The notes under the pieces: model-generated
The model's input: only the letters and a program-made list of their open reading frames with translations
What the model was told of the DNA's origin: nothing
Database searches by the model: none
Program-made: the position numbers and the translations under genes
Part shown: piece by piece, positions 23,440 through 34,081 of the stretch
Layout of the letters: the number at the start of each line of letters is the position of its first letter
Numbering within the stretch: the first letter of the stretch is position 1
NCBI GenBank assembly: GCA_963932465.1
Contig: OZ010799.1
Span: 282,916,083-282,980,082, forward strand
Origin: Maratus speciosus
Lineage: Eukaryota; Arthropoda; Arachnida; Araneae; Salticidae
Reading direction: 5' to 3'
Length of the DNA stretch: 64,000 nt

Positions 23440-25977
23440 AGATATTCCCGGCAGATCGGCATCCAATTTGAATGCTTAAGCATGGCCTTTATTCGTTAAT
23501 ATTAAAAAAAACTGTTGCATACAAAAATTTGAAAATCGATAGTATTATAGAGAAATATTTGATAAACACGCTGATGCAGACAGTTTTCAAATCGAAGAAT
23601 TATTTTAAGAGATATTTAATGTCAAATTTGGACAAAATCGTTTCATTAAAAAAGTTTTATAGGAGCAAAAACTTTGAATAGGAATTTAATCATTTTAGAT
23701 CATTTTATGTGTCAGAATTTCCCAGTGTGCAAACTGCATTTAGTTTTTTTTAAAATTTGACTCATTTTATGAGGTGTTATTTCTATTTTAAATTCAAATT
23801 TTCAGCATTTCGAGAGATATTTTTTGCATACTAGGGGGCTCTGCCCCCTACGAGCTACACTCGTCAACCCCCGTCCAGACACAACAGACTCTAAATGCAC
23901 GCTAATTTGATCGGCTTTAAAAAGATTTCGAAAGATTGAATTATAATTTAAAAAACAGTGGCGATCTCCCTATAAACGAATTTCTATTCATTTATCTTTG
24001 ATTGGGGAATTTTAACGCCAAATCCGCTGCGGTACTACTTGATTATCCCGTCGACCAGTTTCGCCAAATTATATAAATCACCAAACCACTGCCAAATTAT
24101 ACAAATTGGCATAATTTTTATTTTAAATTACGAAAGAACAAATAAATTAGTACAACATTAATAAAAATACAAATAAAACGTTGAAAAAAAATTGGTGCCA
24201 TAGACACCTGTAACTCGCTTAAAATCCAGTTAATGTGACATTTACGATCAACCATTATTGGCATTTAATCTTATAGTTTGGTGAATGATAGATTTTTGGT
24301 TGACGGATACAAAGTAGTACCAAAGATACAATCGCTGTTTTCGTCTTTGACTAAGTAAAATAAGTTAAACATTTCAAAATAAGCTAATATAAAAGTAATT
24401 AAGTAAACAGAGTCTTTGTCTCCTGGAATTTTTGAACAAAGCAAAAAGAAATTTCTTTTAAATGAGGCATTTTAAATTAATCGTTTTTAATCTGACGTAA
24501 TTTTGACCAAGCTATTATTTCTCTTTTAAATATACACGTGAAAATACTTTTGTTAGAAATGAAATATTATTTGCGCTTTCCTAACAAAAATAGTTGAAAA
24601 GATCCTCTCAAAATATCAAATAAATATCTAGCGCAATTTCTAAATTTAAACTGTTTTGCAATATTATTTTGTGTTCATTTTATGTAATAATTGTGACGTG
24701 ACGTGAATATTACGTAATTTCTCCTATTTAAGATTTCTAACGCTTGTTAATGAATTTATTATTTTACAATACCCTTACTCTTTTAAAATTCACGTGTACA
24801 GTTTTTATGAGGTAATTTTTAATAAGTTCCTGCTTTTTGTACATAATTATTTAATTCTAATTCCAAATGATATTTTCTGTTTATAATAGTCACGTGTAAA
24901 TAAATTTTTAATTTGAAGCAAACATTATTGTTTGCGCTGTTTATACATTTGGCAACAGTTTAAATTAATAACATTTTCTAAAATAATGTAAAAAATATAT
25001 CTAGAAATGCTGAAAATTTGAATTTAAAATAGAAATAAAACCTCAAAAAATGAGTCAAATTAAAAAATGAAATACAGTCTGCACACCGGGAACTTCAATC
25101 GTATAAAATGATCTAATAATGATTACATTCTCATGAATAGTTTTTGCTCCTATAAAACTTTTTAGTGGAACGATTTTATCCAACTTTAGCATTAAATATC
25201 TTAAAATTAGCTTAAAATAATTCTTCGATTTAAAAACTGTCTACATCAGCGTGTTTATCAAACATTTCTGTATAATACCACCGATTTTCATATTTTTGTA
25301 TGCATTATTTTTCTTAATATTAACGAAGAAAGACCTCCGGTCACAAAAAATTCAAAACCGGCGGCGGGGACAGCGGTAGTTACTTTTTTTCAGAATAGAG
25401 AGATTTTAGAAAATTGTATTAATTTAAACTGTTGCCAACTGTATAAATAGCGCAAACAATAATGTTTGCTTCAAATTAAAAATTTATTTTACACGTGACT
25501 ATTATAAACAGAAAATATAAAAAGCAGGAACTCATTGAAAATTACGTCATAAAAACTATATTTACACGTGAATTTTAAAAGAGAAAGAGTATTGTAAAAT
25601 AATAAATTCATTAACATGAGTTAGAAGTCTTAAATAGGAGAATTTACGTCACATTTACGTCACATTACACTTATTACGTAAAATGAACAAAAAATAATAT
25701 TGCAAAACAGTTTAAATTTAAAAATTGCGCGAGACATTTATTTGATATTTTAAGATGATCATAATATTTCATTTCTAACAAAAGTATTTTTACGTGAATA
25801 TTAAAAAGAGAAAGAAAAGTTTGGTGAAAATTACGTCAGATTATAATTGTCAGATTCAAATTATAATTCAATCTTCCGAAATCTTTTTAAAGCCGATCAA
25901 ACTAGCGTGCTGTTAGAGTCTGCGGTGTCTGAAAGGGGGCTGACGAGCGTAGCTCGTAGGGGGCAGAGCCCCCTAGT
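23440..25977. mobile_element. large composite fold-back with CTAGGGGGCTCTGCC ends
   Basis: The core runs from 23833 (CTAGGGGGCTCTGCCCCC) to 25977 (GGGGGCAGAGCCCCCTAG), with TA flanking both ends. The inverted arms are very long: 23833-24985 pairs with 25380-25977, sharing ATACACGTGAAAATAC, GAAGCAAACATTATTG and TAATAAATTCATTAAC blocks. The loop (about 24985-25330) is itself the reverse complement of the segment 23480-23832 just outside the left end. A 291-base MITE sits in the left arm. No coding sequence found, so it is probably non-autonomous. An open frame at 23472-23681 is not recognised. Confidence 0.78.
24031..24321 (+). mobile_element. 291-bp MITE with GGTACTACTT ends, copy 2
   Basis: Ends GGTACTACTTGATTATCCCG and GGATACAAAGTAGTACC in inverted orientation, about 25 bases of terminal repeat with CGTCGACCA/GGTTGACGG inside. 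The related fragment at 20851-21150 lacks it. It is the younger insertion within the larger fold-back. Confidence 0.85.
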
Positions 25978-26147
25978 ATGATATATATTAATTCTTCAAT
26001 TTTTGCGCAATAAATTTTTTACTTTTCCTTTAACATCTTTAAGTGTCTTTAAATGATCTAAAAGTTGAGTAGTAATAATTTGTGAGAGTATTCATCTTTA
26101 CTATAAGGCAAGTTATGAGTTGCAATTCTTTCAACTAAATCTATATA
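25978..26147 (+). repeat. 1.2-kb repeat unit, fragment D right part
   Basis: Resumes the unit interrupted at 23440, with GAGTAGTAATAATTTGTGAG and AAGGCAAGTTATGAGTTGC matching copies A-C. It then stops at the mariner relic beginning at 26148. Confidence 0.7.
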
Positions 26148-26680
26148 CGAGGGGTTTTTAAAAAGTGAAGATACAATGCCGCATACTCATTCAAAAAACT
26201 TTTAATTGATAAAATGCCCATTACAAATTATTTACTTGTATATGCCTTTTTTTTTTTGACTTATTTGCTGTCATTTTTCAATCACGAGAATTCTGGTTAC
26301 AAGCTATTATAACCCACAGTCAAGTAAGTTTACTGCCTGTTCTCGAAACCACATTTCATCTTCGATTTTGATCTCATCATCGCCGTGGAAGTAAAGCCCT
26401 GGAAGATCTTTCTTCAGGTAAAGGAATAAGTTTTAGTCGCTGGGTAGAATGCCCGGGTTGTATGGTTACCTACTTGTTCTGGGTTCTTCATGAACATTGG
26501 TCATACCTCCAGAGACAGCGCAAGACCATTTTGTTACAGTTTGTCAATTCATAATGGTCCCTGAGACGGAAACATTTTTTTTTGTAAATATCGCTGGATG
26601 CTCACATTTTGCCTGAAGAAAATGTATAACGGTAAAATGTATACTTCACATTTGTCTGGATTGCGATTTGACGCAGCCAT
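26148..26680 (-). pseudogene. mariner transposase relic, internally deleted
   Basis: On the minus strand the frame starts at ATG 26680 with MAASNRNPDKCEVY and NVSIQRYLQKKMF, the N-terminal helix-turn-helix region of mariner transposases. After a gap it resumes with NPGILPSD, LFLYLKKDLPGLYFHGDDEI, EDEMWF and a broken C-terminus ending near 26268. PSD is the catalytic-region landmark just before the C-terminal block. Most of the catalytic core is deleted and several stops are present. The left edge at 26149 (ACGAGGGGTTTTTAAAAAGTG) resembles a mariner terminal repeat; the other end is not found. Confidence 0.78.
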
Positions 26681-27223
26681 TATAAACACGTGCTATATGA
26701 AACAGGCTCAACGTAGGGACTGCAAGGGAAAGGTTAAATTCTCAAGGTTACATTATGTTTTGCCAACGCGCTCATTAAAACTTTTCCTTTCGTGCTGTCT
26801 GAGGTGCATCTTTGCTTATCTAAATTACTTCGTATATTCCTGTATCTATTTTTTCTTTATCATTAAACACAACAGATTAAAATAAATGTTAAATCAATAA
26901 TTTGGCTATCACCTGCAATATAAATTAGGTAGACTTTATAAAATGGTTTTTGCACGCATTAGCTGTCTATTTCAACTTCACCTGATACCGTTGAGTTTTA
27001 AATTGTGAAATGTCAGTCTATTGCAGTTTTAATTAAATGTAATCTAATTTTTTAGTAAAAATATCTTCTATTTTCTGAGCCAAAAACCTTTTCTTCCGGT
27101 AGCATCTGTGACAAATGATATGTTCTAATCACTCCTAATAAAAATGGGCTGGAGGTGACCCCCAAAATACACTAGTATGGCGGAACACTTTTATAACATT
27201 ATCTATCTCCCACCATGAAAATC
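26681..27223. other. non-coding stretch
   Basis: Lies between the mariner relic and the 3' break of the BEL/Pao element. Part is probably mariner 5' sequence. No gene recognised. Confidence 0.45.
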
Positions 27224-27600
27224 TCAAAACTCCCTATCTTCTGTTCTTAATTCTATTTGTAAAAATGCATGACTGACAACGGAAGTTACGCTAATACACT
27301 TTTGTCTGAATTTCAACAAAATCGAAGGGATTTCTTCAATTAAATTTGGTCCTTTAAATAAACAATCACTGACGGAGGGAGCTCTATGCACTTTGAAAGA
27401 CGCATCGAAAACAGGTGTTATTGTAATTATGGCACTATATGGTTTAAAAACTGGATGTTGGGGAAGATAATGTGCCTTAATATCTAGTTTGGCATCTGGT
27501 ACTACTTCAATTACACCCTCTGCCATCCATTCGTCAAAAACCCTATTATGTTCCCCAACAGAACGGAAACAGTGAAAAGCCTCCTTTCGGACACATGATG
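27224..27600 (-). pseudogene. BEL/Pao reverse transcriptase, N-terminal part
   Basis: The frame reads AEGVIEVVPDAK, AHYLPQHPVFKP, TPVFDASFKV, SDCLFKGPNLIEEIPSILL and AFLQIELRTEDREF, the opening fingers/palm region of BEL/Pao reverse transcriptases. The family motif around the first catalytic aspartate should read V-T-A-D-I-E-K-A-F; here it is VTSVVSHAF, so that aspartate is lost. Palm motifs B and C, RNase H and integrase are missing because the element breaks off at about 27187. Clearly non-functional. Confidence 0.88.
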
Positions 27601-27680
27601 ATTTGATGTTAACTCTACATTGGTTCCCAACCAGGGTAAAACCGCACAGTAACGGTCCTCTCCGTACAGAGTAAGAGAAT

Positions 27681-28290
27681 CTAAGAATTGACCCCGGGCA
27701 TTTCTTTCTCTGCAGCCTTAGTAAAATTTTGTTGGGTATCTAATATTCCGATTTTTTCTAATTTCCAAAGATCGGAAATTTTGAAATTCCTAATAGCCAA
27801 ATTCGTACACGAAGTTGTAGCCCCCTGATCTTTAGGCAGAGAACAATTATCAAATATACTGTAAACGGCCGAACCCAACATTGTACAAACTATGGTCAAT
27901 TCTCCTTTGAATTTCTTAACTAGACCCGTGAAAATTTTCCCATATATATCACGGCCTATAAGCATCTCAATTTTTGGATGATCTGCATCCATATAGTTCT
28001 ATTAAAATTGGCCCTATAGGTAAACGCGGGATGTCACCACAGATTACATCTTGGTCCAAAAAATGAAACGCTAAACCTGGATATTTCTGTTGATTTAGTG
28101 AACATAATATTACTCGATATTTGTTATGCAATTTAGGAGCAGTTCTAGCACCCCGAATAAAGTATGAACTATGCTTTCTTTAGAAACAAATCGTAAACCC
28201 AACTACACTGCAAAGGACTCTAAAATATATGACTTTTGCGAACCGCAATCTAGAATTACTCTGACATTTTTTTTACTTTATTCGGGACCG
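27681..28290 (-). pseudogene. BEL/Pao aspartyl protease (DUF1758-type)
   Basis: Begins (about 28280) with VRVILDCGSQKSYI, the D-x-G-S active-site motif of retroviral-type aspartyl proteases in BEL/Pao, followed by FVSKESIVHTLFGV. After stops it continues at 27992 with IEMLIGRDIYGKIFTG and a DUF1758 C-terminal segment ending near 27681. It sits in the expected order between zinc knuckle and reverse transcriptase. A plus-strand open frame at 28171-28407 is only the opposite strand. Confidence 0.8.
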
Positions 28291-28329
28291 CGACATTTAC
28301 CCACAGTGTCATTAATGCTACTTCCGCGG

Positions 28330-28512
28330 TTTCCGGCAAAGATCATTTGTACATGTTCTGTTACAGTCTTTCTTTTGGGCTTTTGCATGCATTTCTGGGC
28401 AAAGTAAAATCAATATTGTTTTATCACAAGAATAACAACGTACAAACCATCTACATAATTTGGCGATATCTACTAATTTTGGACACGCCTGCTGAGCGAC
28501 TGCGTGGGTATA
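28330..28512 (-). pseudogene. BEL/Pao Gag zinc-knuckle segment
   Basis: Minus-strand translation contains H-A-V-A-Q-Q-A-C, then KLCRWFVRCYSCDK and LLCPEMHAKAQKK, the Cys/His-rich region that follows the DUF1759 domain in BEL/Pao polyproteins. Spacing of the knuckle is degenerate. The apparent N-terminal extension to 28608 comes from the adjoining direct repeat, not from Gag. Confidence 0.65.
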
Positions 28513-28747
28513 ACATAGGTTTTTTCCATGAAAAAAAGCAGGCTTGTAAGCGAAATAACTGGGTATATTATCGTGCAGGCACGGGCGCTCCGCAATCTCA
28601 AGACTCATTTCGGACGCTTAGGGCTCGGCAAGAAGTCGTCATCGCTGTCCACATAGGCACTCGAATATAACACCTCTCGATCAAGCCAATGGGAACAGCC
28701 AGGCGTTCTCGGGGAACGACTCAAGGATTCAAATGATGCTTGATGTA
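28512..28747 (+). repeat. ~235-bp direct repeat, copy 1
   Basis: From ATAACATAGGTTTTTT to CAAGGATTCAAATGATG. It matches 30285-30520 with roughly 88 percent identity by eye. Shared blocks include GCAGGCACGGGCG, TCATTTCGGACGCTT and CGGCAAGAAGTCGTCATCGC. Both copies keep the same orientation, about 1.77 kb apart, and together bound the block that interrupts the BEL/Pao gag. Confidence 0.85.
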
Positions 28748-30284
28748 CCACCGCCTCTTCCCACCTCCACCTTTTAACAATCAGAGTTGTGGAATGCAGG
28801 CATTTTGAAATAGTATAACATCACTGATTTCATGTAAGCGAGATCAGTTGGTTTTGTGTGTAAGAGCATCAGCTGGAGTTATGCATCCGAGATCCAGAAT
28901 ATTTTATTATTGCATATCAGATTTCACAGCAGGCTGTGTATTGGTTCTGAAAACTATGCAGGCATTTTTTTATGAATTATTGAAGAATTTTAAGAAGTTA
29001 AAAATAGTCAGAACCAATAATTAAATTTAATTTTAAGTTTAAAATGTGATTTATTGAGAAATCACAAATTTTTAAAATTTACTGCGTAATTTAAAAATAA
29101 TTTCAATCTTTTGTTTCAGACAAAGACATTCGACTAAAGTGTTCGCAAAGGTAGTCTTCTGTTCCACGAACACATGGTCGTGTTTGATCAACATAGCATA
29201 GAAGTCACTTGAATAGCAAGCTTTATCAAAAACTGCTTCAGAATACTATGCATGATAGTCGTTTATGTCGCAAAATGGTTCTTTGAAATTTACAAAGCCA
29301 GATAGATAACATCTGTATAATCTAATTTGTATAACAAGTACGCATGCTTTTCAGGATCAAAAACAGGTTCTGAGGGGTTAGCATTTGAATTAAACACCCA
29401 GCGTAAACACAACATCCAGACCACAAAACTCGTTTGAATATAGCTGTTTTGGATGTAGCATTATATACAGGGTGTTATTAACACACTCAGTCTAACATTA
29501 CGCAGGCACTCAGCAGTTTTTATGCAAGCAAATCAAACAAACTATCTTTATACTTCGATTACGCCTGACTAAGCAGAACTAGATTCCAGAAGCACTCGAA
29601 ACACGCACAATCAGCAAATTACAAGTGCGAGATCACTTTCATAGGAGTCAGGACTTACCCGCTGCCATCCCTCCCTTTATCGCGATTACGTCATAACACA
29701 ATCCTACGTCACGAATAAATCTGAAAAATGAAGTTTTGCACGGACTGGTCACGTGATCAGTAGGCTGAAAAATTGCTGAAAAATTGCAGGATGTCTGACG
29801 TAGGCATGACGTCATATTCTGGACGTTTTAAAGGTCACTTTGACGTTGGACGTCTTCCAAATAAGGTAACACTAATCGTAGTTGGAAGAAGGAGTCCAAG
29901 CGTATTATCTGTTTCTGTAAACGTCCAAGATGGCGGCCATTCAAGATAGCGGACGTAAAAGGATTATACAATCCAAAATGGCGGACGTCCAAGATGGTGG
30001 CCATCTTACATTAGGGACGTCCAGGAATTTTTAAAATCCAAGATGGCGGCTGTGCGAAATGGCGCCCTAGCAGTTATTTAAATATATTTAAAAAGTTTAA
30101 ATTCGATTAAAATCTGAATATTAAAAATGTGTTAATTAATAAATAAACAAACAAATTTTAAGTTTCAAAGTGCTAATGCACGCATTTAATTGAAAATATT
30201 TATCACACAGCTATATATAAATATACATGAAATTGGAATAAATAATTGGTATAATTAAATAATAGCAAAATAAATGGGGGATAA
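28748..30284. mobile_element. 1.5-kb block between direct repeats (possible TRIM-like insert)
   Basis: No coding sequence found. It lies exactly between the two direct repeats and separates two parts of one BEL/Pao gag reading frame, so it entered after that element. A long-terminal-repeat pair around a non-coding interior would resemble a terminal-repeat retrotransposon in miniature, but the repeats lack obvious TG...CA ends. The segment 29680-30065 is rich in GACGTC and ATGGCGG motifs. Confidence 0.5.
29923..30060 (+). promoter_or_regulatory. cluster of YY1/Pho-like AAGATGGCGGC motifs
   Basis: Two exact AAGATGGCGGC sites (29928-29938 and 30040-30050) and three near matches (AAGATAGCGGA, AAAATGGCGGA, AAGATGGTGGC) lie in 130 bases, interleaved with GGACGTCC. 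AAGATGGCGGC is the known high-affinity YY1 (Drosophila Pleiohomeotic) site. Function here is inference; the motifs may simply belong to the promoter of the surrounding repeat. Confidence 0.4.
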
Positions 30285-30520
30285 CATAGGTTTTTTTTCA
30301 GAAAAAAAGAAGGCTTGTAAGTGAAATAACTCGGCATATTGCCGTGCAGGCACGGGCGTACTGCAATCACAATGCTCATTTCGGACGCTTTTGGTTCGGC
30401 AAGAAGTCGTCATCGCTGTCCACATCGGCACTCGAACATAACACCTCTCGATCAGGCCAATGGGAACAGCCAGGCTTGCTCGCGGAACCACTCAAGGATT
30501 CAACTGATGTTTGATTTATC
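30285..30520 (+). repeat. ~235-bp direct repeat, copy 2
   Basis: Partner of 28512-28747. A minus-strand open frame across it contains DVDSDDDFLPNQKRPK, but the same strand in copy 1 does not keep the frame, so I do not call a protein. Beyond its right end, CCCCGAGCATA occurs twice (30523 and 30556). Confidence 0.85.
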
Positions 30521-30599
30521 GATTCCCCGAGCATATCACCATGTATATAATGTCGTTCCCCGAGCATACCTGTTTATCCCTTACCTCACATCTTTATCA

Positions 30600-31042
30600 T
30601 GATACCCGTCCTTACGATTGCTATTTTTAATACCACTGCGCGTCAGTTTTAATCTCTCTTCAGCTTCAACTTCAGCTTTTAAAAATTTCATCAAATTAGT
30701 AAGGCGATAAAGATCTTTTCCTTAGGGTTGGTTAAAAAACGGACCTCTCTGTCACGCTTTTAGAACGTCTTTGGTAAGACTCTATTACACCATTGGATAC
30801 AACCAAGATGTATTTCCACTCAATTTTAAACCCAACGATTCTAAAGCTCTTAACTGTAATTCAATTTTATCATAAAGTTTATCAAGGGGTAATTTAGTTC
30901 TAGTAGCTTTTCCAAAACGTTCTATAAGTGTAATAACAGCATTCGTGTAATTATCCAAAGTAACCGGATAACTGTCAATAAATTCATTAGCAGGTTACCC
31001 CTGCTTCATACTTCACTAAATAAGAAAATTTATCGCTGTCAT
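30600..31042 (-). pseudogene. BEL/Pao Gag-like DUF1759 domain
   Basis: Minus-strand reading from about 31042: DKFSYLVKYEAG, then ANEFIDSYPVTLDNYTNAV, ITLIERFGKATRTKLPLDKL, YDKIELQLRALESLGLKLSG and, after a stop, a remnant like KLKLKLKRD. This is the DUF1759 region that lies between the Gag N-terminus and the zinc knuckle in BEL/Pao. It has several stops and shifts. Its order and strand agree with the other BEL/Pao pieces. Confidence 0.82.
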
Positions 31043-31235
31043 ATGAATATGGGCCCTCGTGAATTTTTACTGTCTTCTACCTTTACAAGAAAAAAGTATT
31101 GGATTCGTGAAAATTTTCGAATTCCGGTTTTCGATGGATTTACACGTTTTATGGGTCAAAGAACCCGAAAAACACGTTTTTACAAAATGTCTCTATGTGA
31201 GTGTATCTGTATGTCTGCATATATGTGACAAAAAT
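31043..31235. other. conserved-looking repeat leader before the 145-bp array
   Basis: Contains GAATTTTTACTGTCTTCTAC, TTCGAATTCCGGTTTTCGAT and AAAACACGTTTTTACAAAA. These phrases resemble the leader of a dispersed arthropod repeat. Overlapping open frames at 31043-31277 are not recognised proteins. Confidence 0.45.
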
Positions 31236-31965
31236 TTTGTAAGCGCTCTATCTGAAGAACTAATAAACGGAATTTAATAAAACTTTAGATTCAATTAGTC
31301 CCTGATATATACTGGTGCTGATTACTTTTCGGTGTAAATTGCCCAACAGGTGGCGCTGCTAGGCTGCATTTTCACGATTTCTGCAATAGCTATATCTCAA
31401 GAACTAATGCACGAATTTTCATGAAACTTCAGATTCCGTTAGTCCCTGATATAATTTGGTGCTTATTAATTTTCGGTGTAAATCGCCCAACAGGTGGCGT
31501 TGCTATGTGGCATTATTCATGATTATCGCAATAGCTCTATCTCAAGAACTAATGCACGAATTTTCACCAAACTTTAGATTCAGTTAGCCCCTGATATAAA
31601 TTAGTTCTGTTTAGTTTTTAGAGTAGATTTCCTGATAGGTGTCGCTGCTAGGCTGCATTTATCATGATTTCCGCAATAATTATATCTCAAGGAATAATGC
31701 ATTAATTTTCATCACATTTCAGATTCAGTTAGTCCTTATATACATTGGGCTTTGTTAGTTTTAGGAGTAAATCGACGAACAGATGGCGCTGCTATGTAGA
31801 TTTTGTTACGATTTCCGCAATAGTTGTACCTCAAAAACTAATGCACGGATTTTCATAAAACTTCAGATTCAGCTACAACTTGACATAAGCTGTTGTTGAT
31901 TAGATTTTGGTGTAAACCACCTAATCGGTGGTACCGATATGCTCCATGTTTCAGGAAATATTAAC
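31236..31965 (+). repeat. 145-bp tandem array, 5 units, with CTCF-like motif
   Basis: Measured on the phrase CTCTATCTCAAGAACTAATG, unit spacing is 145, 145, 145 and 144 bases. Each unit also carries CAGATTCAGTTAGTCCCTGA and a box reading CCAACAGGTGGCGCTGCT in unit 1 (31343-31360) and CCAACAGGTGGCGTTGCT in unit 2, with worn versions near 31630, 31774 and 31920. Units are about 80 percent alike. The array lies inside the BEL/Pao gag, so it arrived later, probably within a larger insert. Confidence 0.9.
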
Positions 31966-32149
31966 ATGTATGTGATAGAAGAAAGTTTTGGGATTGCCAC
32001 ACATCCGACTAGTTTTGACCTAAGACCAGAAGGGAAGCCAATTAATTTATTTCCCGTCGATATTCTTTCATTCGATTTTTGGAAGCTTTTAAGAGTTCCT
32101 TTTATTACCAGTAATACTCAAACCATCGTCTGGCCACTTATCCATCCGA

Positions 32150-32612
32150 AAAGGATTTTAAACTTTTTAGCCCCCGGTACGGTATGCTATTTCTTTCTCC
32201 CAGCTTACTTTGTGTATTCCAAAAAATAATGTTACCTTACAGAAGCCAGCCGTAAAACAAAACAATACGATTAAATACTCTATAGCTTTTTTTTCTTAAT
32301 TTCTAAGCATCGTAGATTTTCGATTTGTATACCGTCGTTTTGGGAAAAAAAAGTTCTTTTAAATGGATTTTGTTTGAAAGCTGTATCTCCATTTATTTTT
32401 GAAATATTAACTTGTTTGTAGTTTTTGGAGCCATTTGCTTAATATTGGCAACGGAAGTACTCCATCTCTGTAGAGTGTAAAGGTAAAATATTAATTATAT
32501 ATTTTTGTTGCCATTTTCTCATAACAACCGAAAGAAAATATAATTAAAATACGTGCTATTTTGTAAAAAATATAAGCGAATGATTTCTGTTAAAACCATG
32601 GAGCTATTATAA
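32150..32612 (+). repeat. dispersed repeat shared with 61.7-62.2 kb
   Basis: Matches 61720-62165 through GGTACGGTATGCTATTTCTT, AATACTCT, TATACCGTCG, AATATTGGCAACGG and ATGGAGCTATTA. The open frame at 31939-32229 runs into it but has no recognised domain. A minus-strand frame at 32519-32737 is also unsupported. Confidence 0.8.
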
Positions 32613-32900
32613 ACTATATTTAATTGTAAGTATCTATGAATCATTAGATAGCCGTTTTTTTGTAGATTTTCTTGAATAAAGGCATTTTTTTTTTGCTGCA
32701 TTTGTGCATTATTTCGTGGTAGTGATGTGCTATGCATGCTTTACTGTAGATGTGAAGAGTAAATAATCGTAAACGTGGAATTCTTAAGCGGATGCGAATG
32801 ACGTCATTTTACATAAAATAAAACGTGTGCTTTAAGTCTTAAAATTGAAATATGTTTTGTACTGCAGTAGAGTTCCGCTTAACCGAGTTATAAATAAAGC

Positions 32901-33005
32901 GTTAGGTGAAGATGAAAGAGCAGCCGTAAAAAATTAGAACTCTGATTTTCTGGTCAGAACGGGAGAAAAAGTAGCCTTTTTTTTTTTTTCTTTTCTTTTC
33001 TTTAT

Positions 33006-33038
<33 letters not shown>

Positions 33039-33105
33039 CCATTCTGACCAAAAAATTAGAGTTCTAACTTTTTACGGCTTCTCTTTCATCTTCACCTAAC
33101 GCTTC
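32901..33105. repeat. inverted repeat (65-bp arms) around T-rich core
   Basis: Left arm GCGTTAGGTGAAGATGAAAG ... GGTCAGAACGG (32900-32967) pairs with 33038-33105. The core is polypyrimidine with two long T runs (32975-32989 and 33012-33038). Probably a small fold-back element inserted in the BEL/Pao gag. Confidence 0.82.
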
Positions 33106-33109
33106 ATTT

Positions 33110-33514
33110 ACAATGGCTGTTTCATAATAATAGAAACCACCAGTCCATCAGAAGAAAATGAAGTAATGGAAATATCGTTGTCGGGGGCGACACTAAATTC
33201 TGAAAAAGCACAATTCCTGTTCTCTATTTATTAAACTGACTTGTCAGAGTAATGAAATCATCTGAATATATTTCCCCATTTTCAATTTCATTCGAAACAA
33301 TTTGTCCCTTCGCTGACCCATCTTCGGTTATCAAATCTAAACTTTCATTATCTGGATCATTTAACTACGTCTGTAAATTTTGGAATGTATATTTATCCTT
33401 AACTCAACTCATTTCACAATCTTGCTTTAAAAGTTCTGCTTTCAGAACATTTTCCGTCTGTGTGCAAGACATTTTCGCACGCCCACCGGCGCGCTTAAGT
33501 TTGAGAGGATCCAT
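33110..33514 (-). pseudogene. BEL/Pao Gag N-terminus
   Basis: ATG at 33512-33514 on the minus strand opens MDPLKLKRAGGRAKM, the typical start of arthropod BEL/Pao Gag, followed by DKYTFQNLQT and DLITEDGSAKG. Two in-frame stops interrupt it. It lies about 125 bases downstream of the primer-binding site, as expected. The plus-strand open frame at 33252-33533 is the opposite strand of this relic. Confidence 0.75.
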
Positions 33515-33639
33515 AAGAATATTACTACCATAAAATCTTCTATAAAATATTACAAAATTAAAATAATTTTAATCACAAGTTTCAATATAATACTTTAAAA
33601 ATATATATTCTGACAAACTCATAAAACTGAGAGTACCCT

Positions 33640-33664
33640 GTCCCGACTAACGGGCTCCAAAAAA
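33640..33664 (-). other. BEL/Pao primer-binding site
   Basis: Immediately after the LTR on the minus strand the sequence reads TGGAGCCCGTTAGTCGGGA. TGG complements the CCA end of a tRNA primer, and the position directly next to the TGTTA...TAACA-bounded LTR fits. The tRNA species is not assigned. Confidence 0.55.
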
Positions 33665-34081
33665 TGTTACTAGAACAGCAGTAACCAAAACTGAAATAAA
33701 CTATTGCCTATCTCAAAACATTTGCTTTTAACTGTAAAAACGAACGATGTTTACTTTCAGGAAAACGGGATCACCCTCTATTTTATTACTGAAAATTTAA
33801 CTTTAAATATTTTGTAAACACACCTCCTTCACTAGTTCATACTAAAAATTAAGCAGAGAACAAATATGTACTCACGTCCGTGAAAATGCGAGTACATGTC
33901 TAAAATGCGAGATATGGCCTTTTTTCCTTCTGAAATCTGTATTTACAAGTACGAAATATTACGTAATAATGGAGCCTTAACAATAACTTAACCCCAAATA
34001 TAATTTTCATCTAATTTTCATTTCACAGAACAAAACCTTACAAAAAAAATAATTGCTCAAGCGAGAATATTACCTGTACAT

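Noticed and set aside
28318..28608. Single 96-residue minus-strand protein
   Set aside because: Its N-terminal third comes from the 235-bp direct repeat and the rest from BEL/Pao Gag; it is a chance fusion.
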